From Methylotenera sp. (GTDB lineage: Bacteria > Pseudomonadota > Gammaproteobacteria > Burkholderiales > Methylophilaceae): a stretch of DNA of 55,204 bases. The position numbers and the translations under genes were made by a program. Each line of letters starts with the position of its first letter. Position 1 is the stretch's first letter. Location of the stretch: assembly GCA_017880905.1 (NCBI GenBank), contig JADGRO010000042.1:1-55204 (forward strand), read 5' to 3'. The notes beneath the pieces were generated by a model. The model had not been told where the DNA came from. It searched no databases and worked only from the letters and a program-made list of their open reading frames with translations. Shown one piece after another: positions 46,038-55,204 of this stretch.

Positions 46038-49000
46038 ATGACCTCTCTTAAAAAAATATCTCGCTGGGCGTTATATGCACTGCTTTCGCTGCTGACTATT
46101 ATCATACTGGCAGCGCTCGCTGTGCGCTTTATCTTGTTCCCCAATATCGATCAATACAAAAATGATTTTGCCGCTTACGCCACTAAAAGAATAGGCCAAA
46201 AAGTCACCGTAGGTAATATTGAAACAGGCTGGGATGGCATTTCCCCGCATTTTGTACTTAAAAATATCAATTTGTTTGACGCAGAAAACCGCTCGACATT
46301 TCATTTAAATGACGCTGAGGCCAATATTTCTTGGTTGAGTATCCCCTTACTACATCCACACCTGTCTTATTTAGCTGTCAATCAACCTGAAATTACAATT
46401 CGACGCAAAACAGATGGAAATATTTATTTGGCTGGCATCAATTTATCGGGGCCAAGCAACCCCGACTTTACTAATTGGTTACTCAGCCAGCGTGAGGTGG
46501 TTATTAAGAATGCTCAAGTGGTTTGGATAGATGATATACGTAAGGCTCCGCCATTATCTCTTAAACAATTAAATTTAACACTTTCTAACCCCACTTGGCG
46601 AAGCTTATTCGGGCAACATCAATTCGAATTGTCTGCATTGCCCTCAACCGGTACCAGTCAAGCCATTACAGCCAATGGGCACTTTGTAGGACGAGACATC
46701 AGCAAGCTCAATACTTGGCATGGCGAACTATTTGCATACCTCAAGCAAACCGATTTGGCAGTATGGCGACCTTGGTTAGATTATCCGATAAACATACAAA
46801 CTGGCACAGGTGAAACGCAAGTTTGGCTTGATTTTGCAGATGCTAAAATTGAAAAAGTTAAAACACATACTGCTTTAAACAATTTATCACTTATTATGAA
46901 TAAACAGGCCGCCCCATTTATTGCAAAACAATTTACTGGGGATATTAGCTGGAGCGATTTTAAAGGCACTCAAACCATTAGTGCACAAAATATTAAGCTC
47001 AGCAGCAATACTGGTTTGAATATTAGCAATGGTAGTGGCTACTATGCGACTAGCATCAAAAAAGGCAAGCCTTGGATAAAAGCCGATTTTAAGTTAGATA
47101 AATTTAGTTTGGCTACAATCAAACAGCTATCACCTTATTTTCAACTACCAGAAAATGTTACTTCGAAATTAAATGGCCTCTCGCCCGTTGGTGAACTGCA
47201 AGCACTAGCATTTGGCTACGAGGGCGATACAAACAAAGTCGAAGCTTACAAAATCAGCGCTTCTTTTAAGCAATTAGGATTAACTGCCTATCAAAAAATA
47301 CCTGGCTTCAGCAATCTTACTGGCCAGATCAAAGCCAATGAAGATGGTGGCGAAATCACCTTAAAATCCAAAAATGCTACGATAGATTTAAAGGACATAT
47401 TACGCTGGCCGATTCCTGCAGACAAATTAGATGGCCAAATCAAGTGGGGCATAAATGGCGATAAGGCGCAAATAGATGCTAGAGATATTTTCATCACTAG
47501 CCCACACATTGAGGGCACCGTAAATGCCAGTTTGAACGTCAATAGCCTCAAAAGTGGTAACTTTAGAGATAGTTATTTAGATTTAACTGGAAAATTTGGC
47601 AAGGGGAACGCAAAATACGCGCCTTTTTACTATCCGATTATATTAGGTAAAACTACACTACATTGGTTGGATACCTCTATTTTAGCCGGCCGCGCCGAAG
47701 ATGTGAATGTCATAGTTAAAGGCAACCTTGCCGATTTTCCTTACGTGGATAAAAAAAATCAGCCGGATAAAAAACTTGGCATTTTTAAAGTCACCACCAA
47801 AATTAGCGATGCGTTATTAGAGTACGGTACAGGTTGGCCAGTGATAGAAGGCATAGGGCTTGACATGCTGTTTGAGGGTAAGCGCATGGAGCTCAACGCC
47901 AATAAGGGCCATATTTATGGCAACAAAATCATCAAGAGTAAAGCCGAAATTGCTCAATTGGACGCAGATTCGCCCATGCTGCATGTCGTCGGTGAGGTAG
48001 AAGGTCCGGTTGCCGATGGCGTCAAATTTGTGAATGAAAGCCCAGTAAAATTGGTCACGCAAGGCTTTACTGATGGCTTAAAAGTAGCTGGCAATGGCAA
48101 GTTAAACTTAGAATTGATCATTCCCATGCAGAACCTAGAAGCCGCCAAATATAAGGGTAATTACAAAATTGCCGATGGAACCATTTTTGCCAACACAGAT
48201 GTTGGCTTGCCAGAGCTTAGCAAACTCAACGGTGTACTGAGTTTTACTGAAAATAGTTTAACTGCGCAAAATATCAGCACAGAAATTTTAGGGGGCCCTG
48301 CACAATTTAGCTTACGCACCGGCTCAGATAAAATTTTGCATGTAAGTGCTGCTGGTCATGTTACAGATAATGGCATCAAAAAACTCGCCTCAAACGCGCT
48401 AACAGATAGCATCCAAGGTAGCGCCAATTGGACAGGTGAAATAACGATTAAAAAACCTTTAGTTGATTTAAACATACACTCAAACTTAATTGGTATGGCA
48501 ATTGGTCTGCCGCCACCATTTAACAAGCCTGCCAGCCAAGAAATGGCTTTCAACTTGGATAAGAAACAACTTAGCCCAAGCAACGACAGTATCAATATCA
48601 ATTACGGCAATGTTATTACTGCAAAACTTTTACGTACCGAACAAGCAGGGAAACTGGCTTTCGAGCGCGGTGACATTGGTGTCAATATGGCTGCAGAACA
48701 GCCTAACCAAACTGGTTTGTCGCTACATGGCAAGCTTGATTACCTAAATGCGGACGATTGGCTCGCATTGTTCAATAAACCCAATAGCAAAACTGATGCT
48801 GGCCGAATAACCATTAATAAAGCCAATATTGCAGTGCAGAGGTTAGATATCTTCGGTCGTAATTTAAATGCACTTAAACTTACTGCCCAACCTAGCACTA
48901 CAGGACTACTGATGTCAATTGACAGTCAAGAAATCACTGGCGATGCCGAGTGGCAAAGTGGCGGTAATGGCAAAATTATTGCGCGGCTAAAAAATCTGAC

Positions 49001-49910
49001 CATCCCAAATAGCAGTGACTCCACCGCCAAAACCACTGTGAAAAAAGACTATAAAAAATTAAGCAATGGTTACCCTGCACTTGACGTGATGGTGGACAAT
49101 TTTCAATTAGGTAACAAAAAGCTAGGTAGTCTAGAGCTGAACGCATTTGAAAATAACGATGACTGGGTAATCCAAAAACTAAAAATTACGAACCCAGACA
49201 GTACATTATCAGCAGATGGTACTTGGCATAATTGGACGAGTAACCCCAATACCCGCCTCAAATTTGCGCTTAATGTAAGTAATATCGGCGCAACACTGGT
49301 ACGCTTTGGGCAACTTGATGCAGTAAAAGGTGGCGAAGCTAATGTTGTAGGTCAACTTCAATGGTCCGGCAGTCCGCATGAGTTTAATACTGGCAGTCTT
49401 GATGGCAACTTTAAGCTGGATGCCAAAAAAGGACAATTTTTAAAAATGCAGCCAGGGGTCGGACGTTTATTTGGCTTATTGACCCTCCAGAGCTTGCCAC
49501 GTCGTTTGAGTTTGGATTTTAGAGATTTATTCAGCGATGGTTTTGCGTTTGACCAAATAAGCGCTAATGCAAAAATTGACGACGGTATAATGCGTAGTGA
49601 TGATTTTTTTATGACCGGCCCAGCTGCTGAAGCCAAAATTAAGGGTGAAACCAATCTCAAAACTGAAACACAAAAGCTAAGAGTAGCTGTCAAACCGCAT
49701 GTGAGCGATAGCCTATCTCTAGCCGCACTGGCTGGTGGACCAATTGCCGGTGCTGCGGCTTTTGTTGCACAAAAATTACTAAAAGACCCATTTAATAAAA
49801 TTGCCTCCAGTGAATACATCATTACAGGTACCTGGGATAAGCCGCAAGAGGTAGAATCAGAGAAAGACAAAGCACAAAAAACAAGTATTCAATCTCCGCA
49901 TATGCAATAA
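46038..49910 (+). CDS. yhdP: YhdP family (AsmA-like) envelope protein
   Basis: A 1290-residue protein anchored by one N-terminal membrane helix (about 9-32) with a very long periplasmic part made of repeating beta-strand segments, the AsmA-like/DUF3971 architecture. The C-terminal region has GVGRLFGLLTLQSLPRRLSL and DLFSDGFAFDQISANA, characteristic of YhdP. Members form hydrophobic-groove bridges for phospholipid transport to the outer membrane. It is 14 bp upstream of the nit-type amidase and in the conserved order yhdP-nit-tldD. Confidence 0.93.
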   Translation: MTSLKKISRWALYALLSLLTIIILAALAVRFILFPNIDQYKNDFAAYATKRIGQKVTVGNIETGWDGISPHFVLKNINLFDAENRSTFHLNDAEANISWLSIPLLHPHLSYLAVNQPEITIRRKTDGNIYLAGINLSGPSNPDFTNWLLSQREVVIKNAQVVWIDDIRKAPPLSLKQLNLTLSNPTWRSLFGQHQFELSALPSTGTSQAITANGHFVGRDISKLNTWHGELFAYLKQTDLAVWRPWLDYPINIQTGTGETQVWLDFADAKIEKVKTHTALNNLSLIMNKQAAPFIAKQFTGDISWSDFKGTQTISAQNIKLSSNTGLNISNGSGYYATSIKKGKPWIKADFKLDKFSLATIKQLSPYFQLPENVTSKLNGLSPVGELQALAFGYEGDTNKVEAYKISASFKQLGLTAYQKIPGFSNLTGQIKANEDGGEITLKSKNATIDLKDILRWPIPADKLDGQIKWGINGDKAQIDARDIFITSPHIEGTVNASLNVNSLKSGNFRDSYLDLTGKFGKGNAKYAPFYYPIILGKTTLHWLDTSILAGRAEDVNVIVKGNLADFPYVDKKNQPDKKLGIFKVTTKISDALLEYGTGWPVIEGIGLDMLFEGKRMELNANKGHIYGNKIIKSKAEIAQLDADSPMLHVVGEVEGPVADGVKFVNESPVKLVTQGFTDGLKVAGNGKLNLELIIPMQNLEAAKYKGNYKIADGTIFANTDVGLPELSKLNGVLSFTENSLTAQNISTEILGGPAQFSLRTGSDKILHVSAAGHVTDNGIKKLASNALTDSIQGSANWTGEITIKKPLVDLNIHSNLIGMAIGLPPPFNKPASQEMAFNLDKKQLSPSNDSININYGNVITAKLLRTEQAGKLAFERGDIGVNMAAEQPNQTGLSLHGKLDYLNADDWLALFNKPNSKTDAGRITINKANIAVQRLDIFGRNLNALKLTAQPSTTGLLMSIDSQEITGDAEWQSGGNGKIIARLKNLTIPNSSDSTAKTTVKKDYKKLSNGYPALDVMVDNFQLGNKKLGSLELNAFENNDDWVIQKLKITNPDSTLSADGTWHNWTSNPNTRLKFALNVSNIGATLVRFGQLDAVKGGEANVVGQLQWSGSPHEFNTGSLDGNFKLDAKKGQFLKMQPGVGRLFGLLTLQSLPRRLSLDFRDLFSDGFAFDQISANAKIDDGIMRSDDFFMTGPAAEAKIKGETNLKTETQKLRVAVKPHVSDSLSLAALAGGPIAGAAAFVAQKLLKDPFNKIASSEYIITGTWDKPQEVESEKDKAQKTSIQSPHMQ

Positions 49911-49924
49911 AAAGATAAAGAATT

Positions 49925-50785
49925 ATGCCAATTACATCCAGAAATAAAGCAACAAAACCCACCAAAACTGTGGCCGGTACAGTAAAAGTTGCAGCCATTC
50001 AAATGGCTTCTAGCCCACAGGTGGCTTCAAACCTTACTGAAGCCGAACGCCTGATTGCAATCGCCGCTGAACAAGGTGCAAAAATTGTAGTGTTACCAGA
50101 ATATTTTTGCATGATGGGGGCAAAAGATAGCGACAAAGTTGCAGTGCGTGAAAAATCTGGCGATGGTCCAATTCAGCGGTTTTTATCCAAAATGGCGAAA
50201 GAGCATAAAATCTGGCTCATCGGCGGTACAATTCCGTTGGTTAGCAATTACCCAAACAAAGTGCGCAATAGCTGCTTGGTATATAACGACAAAGGCGAGC
50301 AAGTAGCGCGTTACGACAAAATTCATCTATTCGGGCTAGATTTAGGTACCGAACATTATCACGAAGAAAATACCATTGAATCTGGTAATAGCGTGGTTGC
50401 AGTTGAAACGCCTTATGGCAAAATCGGGCTTTCAGTTTGTTATGATTTGCGCTTTCCAGAGCTTTACCGCGCCATGGGCGAGGTTGACATCATCGTAGTG
50501 CCCTCGGCATTCACCGAAACCACGGGCAAGGCACATTGGGAGAGCTTAATTCGCGCCCGCGCTATTGAAAACTTGTGTTATGTGATAGCGCCCGCACAAG
50601 GCGGCTACCATTTATCTGGTCGCGAAACACACGGCGACAGCATGATTGTTGATCCGTGGGGTGTTGTGCTGGATAGGTTGCCACGCGGCTCTGGCGTCGT
50701 AATTGCTAATGTAAACCGCGGATATCAAACTAGCTTGCGCAACAGCTTGCCTGCGTTGAAACACCGTACAATCAAAGCAATTTAG
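49925..50785 (+). CDS. Carbon-nitrogen hydrolase (deaminated glutathione amidase type)
   Basis: A 286-residue nitrilase-superfamily amidase. The catalytic triad is visible: E59 in VVLPEYFC, K132 in [12 protein letters not shown] and C172 in [15 protein letters not shown]. The KIHLFGLD and [13 protein letters not shown] context fits the Nit1/NIT2-like branch, whose bacterial members repair deaminated glutathione. The first about 15 residues are an extension rich in Lys and Thr. It lies between yhdP and tldD, a conserved neighbourhood. Confidence 0.9.
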   Translation: MPITSRNKATKPTKTVAGTVKVAAIQMASSPQVASNLTEAERLIAIAAEQGAKIVVLPEYFCMMGAKDSDKVAVREKSGDGPIQRFLSKMAKEHKIWLIGGTIPLVSNYPNKVRNSCLVYNDKGEQVARYDKIHLFGLDLGTEHYHEENTIESGNSVVAVETPYGKIGLSVCYDLRFPELYRAMGEVDIIVVPSAFTETTGKAHWESLIRARAIENLCYVIAPAQGGYHLSGRETHGDSMIVDPWGVVLDRLPRGSGVVIANVNRGYQTSLRNSLPALKHRTIKAI

Positions 50786-50844
50786 CACTCCCAATTCAAG
50801 AATATACTTACGCTGTTTTTTGGCGGTGCTGGTATAGTATACGT

Positions 50845-52323
50845 ATGAAAATTGAACAACCCAATTTAACCAAAGCCAATCATTTTGATACAGCAAATGA
50901 CGTGTTACTTAAGCCTACAGGCCTTAATACAGGCGCCTTACAAAACGTGCTAGGCAATATCATGTCGCACCAAGTGGATTACGCTGATTTGTATTTTCAG
51001 TACAGCCGCAGTGAATCTTGGAGCTTGGAAGAAGGCCAAGTCAAATCGGGCAATTTTAGTATCGACCAAGGTGTAGGCGTGCGTGCTGTGAGCGGCGAAA
51101 AAACTGCCTTTGCCTATTCTGACGACATTAACCTACCCGCTTTGCAGCAAGCGGCCAATGCGACTAAATCGATTGCTGCTTTAGGCGCGGAGCAAACGGG
51201 CAAAAGCCAAACGGGTAAGAATATAGTAACGCGCAAAGCCACTCAACTCTATCTGCCGCAAGACCCTATTGCCAGCCTTTCTGCCGATGCAAAGGTAAAA
51301 CTATTGGAACGATTGGAACAGTTCGCCCGCAAAATCGACCCGCGCGTCACACAAGTGATGGCCTCTATCGCCGGTGAATACGAAGTGGTGATGGTGGCAC
51401 GTAGCGATGGCGTGATGGCGGCCGATGTACGGCCATTGGTACGCATTTCAGTGCAAGTGATTGCGGAACACAATGGTCGCCGTGAACAAGGCTCTAGCGG
51501 CGGCGGCGGACGCTTCGATTACAATTATTTTTCTGATGAAGTATTACAAAACTATGCTCAAAGGGCGGTACATCAAGCCTTGGTGAATTTAGACGCGCGC
51601 CCTGCCCCCGCAGGCAGTATGACAGTGGTGTTAGGCCCAGGCTGGCCTGGTATTTTGTTGCACGAGGCGATTGGGCATGGGCTAGAAGGCGATTTCAACC
51701 GCAAAGGCAGCTCAGCATTCGCCAACATGATAGGCAAACAAGTCGCTGCCAAAGGCATCACTATTGTGGATGACGGCACGCTTATTGACCGTAGAGGCTC
51801 ACTCAGCGTGGATGACGAAGGCAATCCGACCAACAGAACTGTACTCATTGAAAACGGTATTTTGCGCGGCTACATTCAAGATAGCCTAAACGCGCGCTTA
51901 ATGGGCATGGCCGTGACCGGCAATGCGCGCCGCGAGAGCTACGCGCACATCCCCATGCCGCGCATGACCAACACCTATATGATGAATGGCGATAAAGATC
52001 CTGCAGAGATTATTAAATCGGTTAAAAATGGTCTCTACGCCGCTAATTTTGGTGGTGGGCAAGTGGATATTACCAGCGGTAAGTTTGTATTTAGCGCGGC
52101 CGAAGCCTATATGATTGAAGACGGCAAAATTACCTATCCTGTGAAAGGCGCAACCTTAATTGGCAATGGGCCTGATGTATTGACGCGCGTAAGCATGATA
52201 GGCAACGATATGGCGCTTGACAGCGGTGTAGGCACCTGCGGCAAAGAAGGCCAAAGTGTGCCAGTAGGCGTTGGCCAACCTACACTTAAAATTGATGGCT
52301 TGACGGTAGGTGGTACAGTTTAA
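50845..52323 (+). CDS. tldD: Metalloprotease TldD
   Basis: Half of the TldD/TldE (PmbA) zinc protease, which processes peptides such as microcin precursors and acts with gyrase inhibitors. 492 residues. The zinc motif [11 protein letters not shown] gives HExxxH at 273-278, and a conserved C-terminal [21 protein letters not shown] is present. The partner tldE/pmbA is not in the window. The N-terminal extension before [20 protein letters not shown] is family-typical. Confidence 0.95.
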   Translation: MKIEQPNLTKANHFDTANDVLLKPTGLNTGALQNVLGNIMSHQVDYADLYFQYSRSESWSLEEGQVKSGNFSIDQGVGVRAVSGEKTAFAYSDDINLPALQQAANATKSIAALGAEQTGKSQTGKNIVTRKATQLYLPQDPIASLSADAKVKLLERLEQFARKIDPRVTQVMASIAGEYEVVMVARSDGVMAADVRPLVRISVQVIAEHNGRREQGSSGGGGRFDYNYFSDEVLQNYAQRAVHQALVNLDARPAPAGSMTVVLGPGWPGILLHEAIGHGLEGDFNRKGSSAFANMIGKQVAAKGITIVDDGTLIDRRGSLSVDDEGNPTNRTVLIENGILRGYIQDSLNARLMGMAVTGNARRESYAHIPMPRMTNTYMMNGDKDPAEIIKSVKNGLYAANFGGGQVDITSGKFVFSAAEAYMIEDGKITYPVKGATLIGNGPDVLTRVSMIGNDMALDSGVGTCGKEGQSVPVGVGQPTLKIDGLTVGGTV

Positions 52324-52397
52324 TATCATAATGACTGTATCAATAGGCCAAAAACTTATTTATATACACCTAAGAACCTTCATGAAAGGAACTAAGC

Positions 52398-52700
52398 ATG
52401 GCCTCCACTAAGACCTCAACAAAGAAAAAATCACCTGCCGTAAAAAAACCTGCCACTAAAAAAACCAAAGCTAAAGCAGCCTCTGCTAGCAAAGCTACAG
52501 TAGCTAAAAAGGTTGCCACAAAAAAAGCTCCGGCTAAAAAAGCCAGCAAATCTAAATCTGCCAAAGCTAATCCCGCTGAACGCTATAGAATGACTGAGGT
52601 GGCGGCTTACTTTATTGCTGAGCGTGATTGCTTCGCAGGAAACGCTTCAGATTACTGGATTGCGGCGGAGATACAGATTAGTAAAATGCTAAAAGTTTAA
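52398..52700 (+). CDS. Lys/Ala-rich histone-tail-like protein with DUF2934 domain
   Basis: A 100-residue protein with two clearly different parts. Residues 1-58 are a Lys/Ala/Thr/Pro-rich tail of AKKA, KKPA and TKK units, like histone H1 or the PhaF/AlgP C-terminal tails, and should bind DNA or other polyanions. Residues about 60-100 (ERYRMTEVAAYFIAERDCFA and DYWIAAEIQISKML) match the short DUF2934 domain. The tail is encoded by A-rich near-repeats, prone to slippage. Role unknown; nucleoid or polyphosphate association is inference. ATG preceded by GGAAC. Confidence 0.8.
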   Translation: MASTKTSTKKKSPAVKKPATKKTKAKAASASKATVAKKVATKKAPAKKASKSKSAKANPAERYRMTEVAAYFIAERDCFAGNASDYWIAAEIQISKMLKV

Positions 52701-52731
52701 TATGGATGGAACCACCTCTTAACTTAGTTTT

Positions 52732-52767
52732 TGTAGGTTGTATTATGCTTTGCAATTACGACCTACA
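52732..52767. repeat. Small palindromic intergenic repeat
   Basis: TGTAGGTTGTA (52732-52742) and TACGACCTACA (52757-52767) pair over 11 bp with one mismatch, around a 14-base centre. It resembles the degraded element at 1895-1927 (both begin TGTAGG) and belongs to the class of short dispersed hairpins between genes. It lacks a T-run, so it is not an obvious terminator. Confidence 0.55.
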
Positions 52768-52790
52768 TTGACTGCGGGTGTTAAGACTTC

Positions 52791-53258
52791 TTAAATTAGT
52801 TTCTGCAACTCAGTGATATCTTTTGCATCTTTTTCTTTTGCATTCTTATCATTTCCTGACACTATCGATCGTTTTTTCATTTCAATAAGATCAGATAAAT
52901 TTGGTATTCGTAACTCTAATTTTTCAAATTTAACTGGGATTGATTTCTCATAACACTTACCAAAGTTAATACCATCTATCGGTGTTAGAAGGTCGGCTTC
53001 CTTATTTTCATCGGCAGGATAAGCCAGTCTAATCCCTTGTTGAGTTAATACATCTACCCATTTCTTTCCATTCGGCGCTTGCCAATGATTAAGCTCGAAA
53101 GCAGTTGCTAGTTTTATTGCATTACCTTTTGAGCGAGACAACAAAATGTCTAAGTCAAAAGTAGTTCTATAGTTTGAATACTCAAGCACCGCATGTCCAC
53201 CTATCACAAGAAATACAACCCTATGATTAATGAGCAGTCTTATTAAATCCGTTTGCAT
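52791..53258 (-). CDS. Nucleotidyltransferase-fold protein (DUF6036/AbiEii-like)
   Basis: A 155-residue protein with a minimal nucleotidyltransferase signature: VFLVIGGHAVLEYSNYRTTFDLDILLS, i.e. a GG-x-A motif followed by T-x-D-L-D. It further has NLSDLIEMKKRS, similar to proteins that choose nucleotides or act as toxins in AbiEii/MNT-type pairs. No antitoxin or partner gene is adjacent, so a toxin-antitoxin role cannot be claimed. It is AT-rich and isolated, suggesting an acquired gene. Confidence 0.65.
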   Translation of the reverse strand: MQTDLIRLLINHRVVFLVIGGHAVLEYSNYRTTFDLDILLSRSKGNAIKLATAFELNHWQAPNGKKWVDVLTQQGIRLAYPADENKEADLLTPIDGINFGKCYEKSIPVKFEKLELRIPNLSDLIEMKKRSIVSGNDKNAKEKDAKDITELQKLI

Positions 53259-53309
53259 TTTATTTAACTGGAGTATTTTTATTCCCTAGCAATATTTAAA
53301 TATACATTA

Positions 53310-53344
53310 AAAAAAAAAAGGCGCAGATTGCGCCTTTTTTAATT
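53310..53344 (-). terminator. Intrinsic terminator downstream of efp
   Basis: GGCGCA (53320-53325) pairs with TGCGCC (53329-53334), extended by flanking A and T runs on both sides. On the minus strand it lies 12 bp past the efp stop and ends in a T-run. It can also work for the other strand. Confidence 0.9.
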
Positions 53345-53355
53345 CAAATACTAAC

Positions 53356-53916
53356 CTATTTTAGAACACGGTTACGATATTCGCCAGTACGTGTGTCTAT
53401 TTCTATCTTATCGCCTTGCGCGCAAAACAATGGCACTGGCAACTCAAGGCCTGAGGCGAGCTTTGCCGGTTTCATTACCTTACCTGAGGTGTCACCCTTT
53501 ACTGCCGGCTCTGTGTAGGTGATTTCACGCACCACAGTGGTTGGCAACTCAATCGAGATAGCCTTGCCGTCGTAAAATTTCACATCGCATTCCATGCCGT
53601 CTTCTAAAAATGGTAGTGCGTCCTCCATAAACTCGGCATCTACGTCATATTGGTTGTAATCTTTATCCATAAACACATAGCTTGGGTTGGCAAAGTATGA
53701 ATAGGTGACTTCTTTTTTCTCTAATACTATCACGTCAAATTTATCACCTGCGCCGTAAATACTCTCGCTTGGCGCATCAGTAAGTAAGTTTTTAAATTTC
53801 ATCTTCACCACAGCCGTGCTGCGGCCAGATTTATTGTATTCGGCCTTTACCACCACCAATGGCACACCGTCGATCATAATCACGTTACCGGCGCGAAGTT
53901 CTTGTGCTGTTTTCAT
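53356..53916 (-). CDS. efp: Elongation factor P (arginine-32 type)
   Basis: Relieves ribosome stalling at polyproline. 186 residues: KOW-like domain I, then two OB domains with the C-terminal [19 protein letters not shown]. The loop tip reads [12 protein letters not shown], with arginine at position 32 in place of lysine. This is the subgroup activated by rhamnosylation by EarP rather than by lysylation. The gene for EarP is directly upstream, 45 bp away. Confidence 0.97.
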   Translation of the reverse strand: MKTAQELRAGNVIMIDGVPLVVVKAEYNKSGRSTAVVKMKFKNLLTDAPSESIYGAGDKFDVIVLEKKEVTYSYFANPSYVFMDKDYNQYDVDAEFMEDALPFLEDGMECDVKFYDGKAISIELPTTVVREITYTEPAVKGDTSGKVMKPAKLASGLELPVPLFCAQGDKIEIDTRTGEYRNRVLK

Positions 53917-53960
53917 AGCTAAATTCTTTAATTATTTGCGAAGCGCGCATTATACGCGAG

Positions 53961-55049
53961 TTAAATATTATTGCAAAAAATCACCAACTTAGAGGCTAAA
54001 TCAGACTGCTTTGCCAGTTGTTTGGATTGCTGAAGTGTGTAGGTTTTGAGTGCAGGTAAATGTTCTAAATAGTTTTGCCAAATATCATTTGGCATATGCT
54101 CTGCAGACCAAGCGAAATGCGCCTTGCAGACCACCTCTTTTGCATCAAAATCTGCATAAAACAATTCTAAAAACGCATCTAGCTTTTTAATGTGTGCATT
54201 TTCATCTTGCAAATACGGTTGCCAAATAAACGGCTTGCCTGCCCAAATCGCGCGCACCCAGCTATCTTCACCGCGCACAAAATTGATGTCACAATCGCGA
54301 AGCAGCACGTCATAATCCGCCTGCGAGAGGAACGGCAGCACATGCACATGCAAATTCCCGCTGCTAAAATAATCACCCGCAGTTATTGTTTCTTCACCAA
54401 AAAAATCAGCGATTTGCGGCAAAATACTCGTCGCAAGCACATATACATTCACAACATGGTTATTGGCTTGCATGGCAGTGAATAAATCGTGAATTGAGGC
54501 ATGCGGATAACAAAATAGCGATACTTTAAGTGCGTTTCCATCTCCGTCATTCCGACTTTCGTCGGAATGACGACCAAGAATATCGTACTCGCGAAGCAAA
54601 CCACCTGTAGCTTCTGTAAAGCCAGGGAAGTAAAAATAGCGTGTTAAGCCATATTCTGGTTGCGGTGAAGGTTTACCGTGAAAATCTGCCACCCACGGCT
54701 CGGCGGATAAATATTCTAAATTAATCCATTTAGATTTTTGTCGCGACATCGCTGCTAAATAAGCAGGTGGCAGACCACAACTAAAAGCTTCGATCGCCAC
54801 TTCTGCAGCATCACCAAAATCAGCAAACTCATCCCATTTTACGATGCTAATTTCATCGCAGATTTGCCGGTTTTCTAAGATATTTATACTGGGGATGATT
54901 GCTTGCGCAATCTCTAAACTATCTATCCGCAAACGCACCTGCAAGCCGTGCTCAACGTGCAACTGCCGCGCTAAGCGCCAGCAGACGCCGATATCGCCAA
55001 AGTTATCGACGATTTTGCAGAAAATATCCCAGCGCTTCAACTCGCTCAT
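53961..55049 (-). CDS. earP: EF-P arginine rhamnosyltransferase
   Basis: Transfers rhamnose from dTDP-rhamnose to Arg32 of EF-P. 362 residues. N-terminal WDIFCKIVDNFGDIGVCWRLARQL block with the catalytic aspartates, and the C-terminal FVRGEDSWVRAIWAGKPFIWQPYLQ nucleotide-sugar site, referred to here by its core RGEDSWVRAIWAGKPFIWQP. Residues 160-170 (RHSDESRNDGD) are encoded by an inserted 28-bp palindrome (54545-54572), in frame and apparently tolerated. The start ATG overlaps the stop of the upstream membrane protein (ATGA). The adjacent efp encodes the substrate. Confidence 0.95.
   Translation of the reverse strand: MSELKRWDIFCKIVDNFGDIGVCWRLARQLHVEHGLQVRLRIDSLEIAQAIIPSINILENRQICDEISIVKWDEFADFGDAAEVAIEAFSCGLPPAYLAAMSRQKSKWINLEYLSAEPWVADFHGKPSPQPEYGLTRYFYFPGFTEATGGLLREYDILGRHSDESRNDGDGNALKVSLFCYPHASIHDLFTAMQANNHVVNVYVLATSILPQIADFFGEETITAGDYFSSGNLHVHVLPFLSQADYDVLLRDCDINFVRGEDSWVRAIWAGKPFIWQPYLQDENAHIKKLDAFLELFYADFDAKEVVCKAHFAWSAEHMPNDIWQNYLEHLPALKTYTLQQSKQLAKQSDLASKLVIFCNNI
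54545..54572. repeat. 28-bp palindromic element inside earP
   Basis: CGTCATTCCGAC and GTCGGAATGACG form a perfect 12-bp inverted repeat around TTTC. It is the shape of the CGTCATTCC...GGAATGACG repeats scattered in several proteobacterial genomes. It lies in frame in the earP coding sequence between a conserved GGLLREY and a conserved VSLFCYPH region. Confidence 0.85.
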
Positions 55050-55204
55050 AACAAGTCAATACCGAAACCTTTTAGAACAAGCGCGTAGACATAAAAAATC
55101 ACCAAAGTCACGACGACGCAGCTCGATAACGTTGGCCAAAAGCCTAACTTGGGCAACAAATAAGGGAACAACAAGAACATCGGCAACGTAGGAATCACAT
55201 ACCA
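55046..55204 (-). CDS. DUF3147-like membrane protein, C-terminal part (cut by window edge)
   Basis: The minus-strand frame open to the right edge encodes WYVIPTLPMFLLFPYLLPKL, then GFWPTLSSCVVVTLVIFYVY and ends KGFGIDLL. Two hydrophobic helices and the F-W/P-x-L-P-L/M-F-L-L-x-P-x-L-L pattern fit the C-terminal end of DUF3147 membrane proteins. Its TGA overlaps the earP ATG as ATGA, so the two are translationally coupled. The 5' part is outside the window. Confidence 0.6.
   Translation of the reverse strand, partial: WYVIPTLPMFLLFPYLLPKLGFWPTLSSCVVVTLVIFYVYALVLKGFGIDLL

Noticed and set aside
52400-52570. Tandem A-rich repeats as a repeat array or CRISPR
   Set aside because: They are codons for the Lys/Ala tail of a real protein, with no regular spacers.
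54545-54572. Hairpin in earP as a terminator or promoter element
   Set aside because: It is inside a coding frame, has no T-run, and the reading frame continues into conserved EarP sequence.
1-55204. tRNA, rRNA or CRISPR loci
   Set aside because: I looked through the intergenic stretches by eye and saw no cloverleaf-like sequences, rRNA segments or regularly spaced repeats; a short divergent ncRNA could still be missed.

Overview
The window looks like chromosomal DNA of an AT-leaning betaproteobacterium, most likely of the Methylophilaceae (Methylotenera/Methylovorus-like). The reasons are the core gene order leuC-leuD-leuB-asd-fimV-(EcfT-like)-truA-trpF-trpB-trpA-accD-folC-dedD-cvpA-purF-metZ, an EF-P with arginine at position 32 next to its rhamnosyltransferase EarP, and the yhdP-nit-tldD block. 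The genus is inference from gene order and protein character; no database search was run.

Layout. 1-1900: tail of an Fe-S oxidoreductase operon (CCG-type Fe-S protein plus DUF3501). 1900-2800: degraded repeat and gene remnants and a lipoprotein. 2827-16232: a long minus-strand run of biosynthetic genes, with fimV at its upstream end. metZ is preceded by a SAM-II-like riboswitch and an intrinsic terminator. 16388-20805: asd, leuB, leuD, a tiny entericidin-like lipoprotein and leuC. 20818-25105: yajQ, ppnP, argG, a vestigial argF tail, argF and argD. 25167-27686: two small membrane proteins, a gene remnant, an EamA exporter and a lipoprotein. 27709-30541: NarL-type response regulator, histidine kinase and PPK2.

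30593-31800 is an accessory island: an integron-type gene-cassette array without an integrase in the window. It has two complete attC sites, one half attC, a NYN-domain ribonuclease-like cassette gene, a small unknown cassette gene and the remnant of a third. A DUF2141 exported protein follows. 32467-41628 returns to core genes: dhaL, dhaK, glnE, acs, an orphan gene and prfC. 41636-45843: a response regulator with a TPR tail whose start codon abuts a 48-bp perfect palindrome, an unknown gene and an ABC-F ATPase. 46038-52323: yhdP, nit-type amidase, tldD. 52398-55204: a histone-tail-like DUF2934 protein, an orphan nucleotidyltransferase-like protein, efp, earP (with a palindromic element inserted in frame) and the end of a DUF3147 membrane protein.

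The observations most worth following are the SAM-II-like riboswitch/terminator switch on metZ, the integrase-less attC array, and the 48-bp palindrome that can be read as a face-to-face promoter pair.
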